Position numbers and translations under genes: made by a program. Source: Campylobacteraceae bacterium (GTDB lineage Bacteria > Campylobacterota > Campylobacteria > Campylobacterales > Campylobacteraceae). From it: DNA of 6,951 nt. Each line of letters opens with the position of its first letter. Position 1 is the stretch's first letter. The stretch lies in contig JAITNC010000014.1 of assembly GCA_031290675.1 (NCBI GenBank), positions 1-6,951 on the forward strand. The letters run 5' to 3'. Positions 6,411 to 6,951 of this stretch are shown piece by piece. Under the pieces are notes generated by a model, which made no database searches, was not told the origin of the DNA, and saw only the letters and a program-made list of their open reading frames with translations.

Positions 6411-6450
6411 ATTCCCCTCCTGCGGAGGGGGGAGCGTAGGGCGGGGTGGT
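6411..6450. repeat. CCCCTCC/GGAGGGG hairpin element
   Basis: CCCCTCC (6414-6420), TGC, GGAGGGG (6424-6430) form a perfect 7-bp stem, followed by GGAGCGTAGGGCGGGGTGGT. I recall dispersed repeats of the form AATTCCCCTCC-GGAGGGG-GGGGTGGTT in several unrelated bacterial groups, so this is probably a copy of such a family; that is memory, not a search. The stem is stable, but the T-content after it is interrupted, so it is only a weak terminator candidate. Confidence 0.65.
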
Positions 6451-6454
6451 TTGT

Positions 6455-6467
6455 CTTGTCTTTTACA
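6455..6467 (+). repeat. 13-bp direct repeat, right copy
   Basis: CTTGTCTTTTACA, identical to 6252-6264. A TTGTCTTG-type stutter surrounds it (6451-6459 and 6481-6490), so part of the match may reflect simple-sequence drift. Confidence 0.6.
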
Positions 6468-6491
6468 TATTTTAACTTGGCTTGTCTTGTG

Positions 6492-6504
6492 CCCCCCCAC
6501 CCCC
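6492..6504. repeat. Interrupted C tract (C7-A-C5) next to repeat copy F
   Basis: Seven C, one A, five C, then TCCGTCATTGCGAG. It occupies the same place relative to the repeat as the C9 run of copy C and the G7 run of copy D. Confidence 0.8.
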
Positions 6505-6505
6505 T

Positions 6506-6542
6506 CCGTCATTGCGAGCCCGCGTGCGGGCGTGGCAATCCA
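6506..6542 (+). repeat. ATTGC-arm palindromic repeat, copy F (forward)
   Basis: CCGTCATTGCGA, inner perfect stem GCCCGC (6518-6523) GT GCGGGC (6526-6531), then GTGGCAATCCA. The ends match copies B and C, but the inner stem is different and still fully complementary. Confidence 0.85.
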
Positions 6543-6577
6543 TCTTTCGCCTTTTTGCACCGCACACGCCCCCTTGT

Positions 6578-6610
6578 GTCATTGTGAGGAGCGAAGCGAC
6601 GTGACAATCT
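6578..6610 (+). repeat. ATTGC-arm palindromic repeat, copy G (forward)
   Basis: TGTCATTGTGAGG, core AGCGAAGCGA, CGTGACAATCT. Both arms carry a substitution that preserves pairing (CATTGTG and GTGACAAT in place of CATTGCG and GTGGCAAT), a compensatory change. A C5 run at 6569-6573 lies just to its left. Confidence 0.8.
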
Positions 6611-6703
6611 CAGTTCTACTTTTTTTACGCAAAATTACTTAAAAAATATGAAATACATCGCTACTTATTGATATAATATTTACTTTTTGTGCCATTATAA
6701 TTA
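6611..6703. other. AT-rich spacer between forward and reverse repeats
   Basis: No gene is seen. TATAAT at 6672-6677 with ATGAAA 18 bp upstream would be an acceptable plus-strand promoter, but nothing plausible follows it. Confidence 0.4.
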
Positions 6704-6740
6704 TGGATTGCCACGCTTGAGTACAAGCTCGCAATGACGG
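6704..6740 (-). repeat. ATTGC-arm palindromic repeat, copy H (reverse)
   Basis: TGGATTGCCACG, inner stem GCTTG (6715-6719) AGTA CAAGC (6724-6728), CTCGCAATGACGG. It is the near-identical partner of copy A at 43-79 (2 differences in 37), and here the inner stem is perfect, so H looks closer to the ancestral form. Confidence 0.85.
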
Positions 6741-6761
6741 GAGGAGAATAAACACAGATGC

Positions 6762-6810
6762 TCACGCCTTCGGCGGAGCCATGACAAAAGAGGGACGCCC
6801 GCAATAACGG
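6762..6810 (-). repeat. Two further decayed reverse repeat units
   Basis: The first unit is TCACGCC, TTC, GGCGGAGCCATGAC (6762-6784), with a CGCC/GGCG stem at 6765-6775. The second is a half unit, GACGCCCGCAATAACGG (6794-6810). They follow copy H after the linker AACACAGAT (6751-6759), which also occurs after copy A. Confidence 0.55.
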
Positions 6811-6880
6811 AGGTGGTGTAACAAAGGTGTAAAAATAGCAACTGTTTTTGAGTATTATGTCCATTTAAAGGCGGAGCATA

Positions 6881-6951
6881 CTACTCATAATGTGACCAAG
6901 GGCTCAATACCTTTATGGTTTTACTCTCCTCTACCACCTCATAAACAAGGC
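6881..6951 (-). CDS. RelE/YoeB-family toxin, C-terminal fragment (gene runs off the window)
   Basis: Only the last 22 codons and a TAG stop (6883-6881) lie in the window; the 5' part is beyond position 6951. The visible end reads LVYEV, VEESK, then TIKVLSPWSHYE. The pattern (R)LVYEV ... IKVLS.W.HYE is typical of the last strands of RelE/YoeB-type ribosome-dependent mRNA interferases of type II toxin-antitoxin systems, where C-terminal aromatic and histidine residues contribute to RNA cleavage. The incomplete codon before Leu ends in GC, consistent with the expected Arg. The antitoxin would lie upstream, outside the window. The gene points into the repeat island. The call rests on a short stretch, so the exact subfamily is open. 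Confidence 0.7.
   Translation of the reverse strand, partial: LVYEVVEESKTIKVLSPWSHYE

Noticed and set aside
6414..6430. Intrinsic terminator of glyS
   Set aside because: The stem is good but is 170 bp from the stop and not followed by an uninterrupted T run; it fits a dispersed repeat better.
6451..6642. Open frame of 63 codons on the plus strand
   Set aside because: VIASPRAGVAIH and CHCEERSDVTI are translations of repeat copies F and G, not a protein family.
6648..6677. Promoter ATGAAA/TATAAT on the plus strand
   Set aside because: No gene follows on that strand, and AT-rich spacers yield such boxes by chance.
6661..6864. Open frame of 67 codons on the minus strand
   Set aside because: It covers copy H and the decayed units (VIASLYSSVAIH) and lacks any start signal.

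Overview
The window looks like a chromosomal segment of a Campylobacterota (epsilonproteobacterial) genome, perhaps from a free-living sulfur-oxidiser-type lineage. The evidence is the AT-leaning codon use, the style of the GlyS and ProA proteins, the dense translationally coupled genes and the AT-rich divergent promoter region. This placement is an inference from protein character; no rRNA or other marker is present.

Layout: positions 1-703 hold no convincing gene. They are an island of short palindromic repeats built on ATTGC arms, plus a second inverted-repeat element and an AT-rich stretch. Positions 704-4022 (minus strand) are a three-gene operon read proA, then an ABC-type ATPase, then an MscS-family mechanosensitive channel. 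Both junctions are 4-bp ATGA stop/start overlaps. Positions 4023-4187 are the divergent promoter region. Positions 4188-6242 (plus strand) carry glyS, the beta subunit of the tetrameric glycyl-tRNA synthetase. Positions 6243-6880 are a second repeat island: a 141-bp imperfect palindrome directly after glyS, a CCCCTCC/GGAGGGG hairpin element, and more ATTGC-arm repeats. At the right edge (6881-6951, minus strand) the last 22 codons of a RelE/YoeB-like toxin enter the window.

The genes are mostly housekeeping. ProA makes glutamate-5-semialdehyde for proline synthesis. Proline is also a common compatible solute, so coupling proA to a channel that vents solutes on hypo-osmotic shock is suggestive, but the functional link is inference. 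The ATPase has the Q-loop style of peptide/nickel importers and has no permease here. GlyS needs GlyQ, which is not in the window.

The unusual content is in the two non-coding islands. They contain at least three kinds of palindromic repeat. The ATTGC-arm copies are arranged forward-forward, AT-rich spacer, reverse-reverse in both islands. Several copies carry C/G homopolymers on their outer side, and their inner stems differ in sequence while staying self-complementary. I see no CRISPR array, tRNA, rRNA or insertion-sequence transposase, and no clear new multi-gene system.
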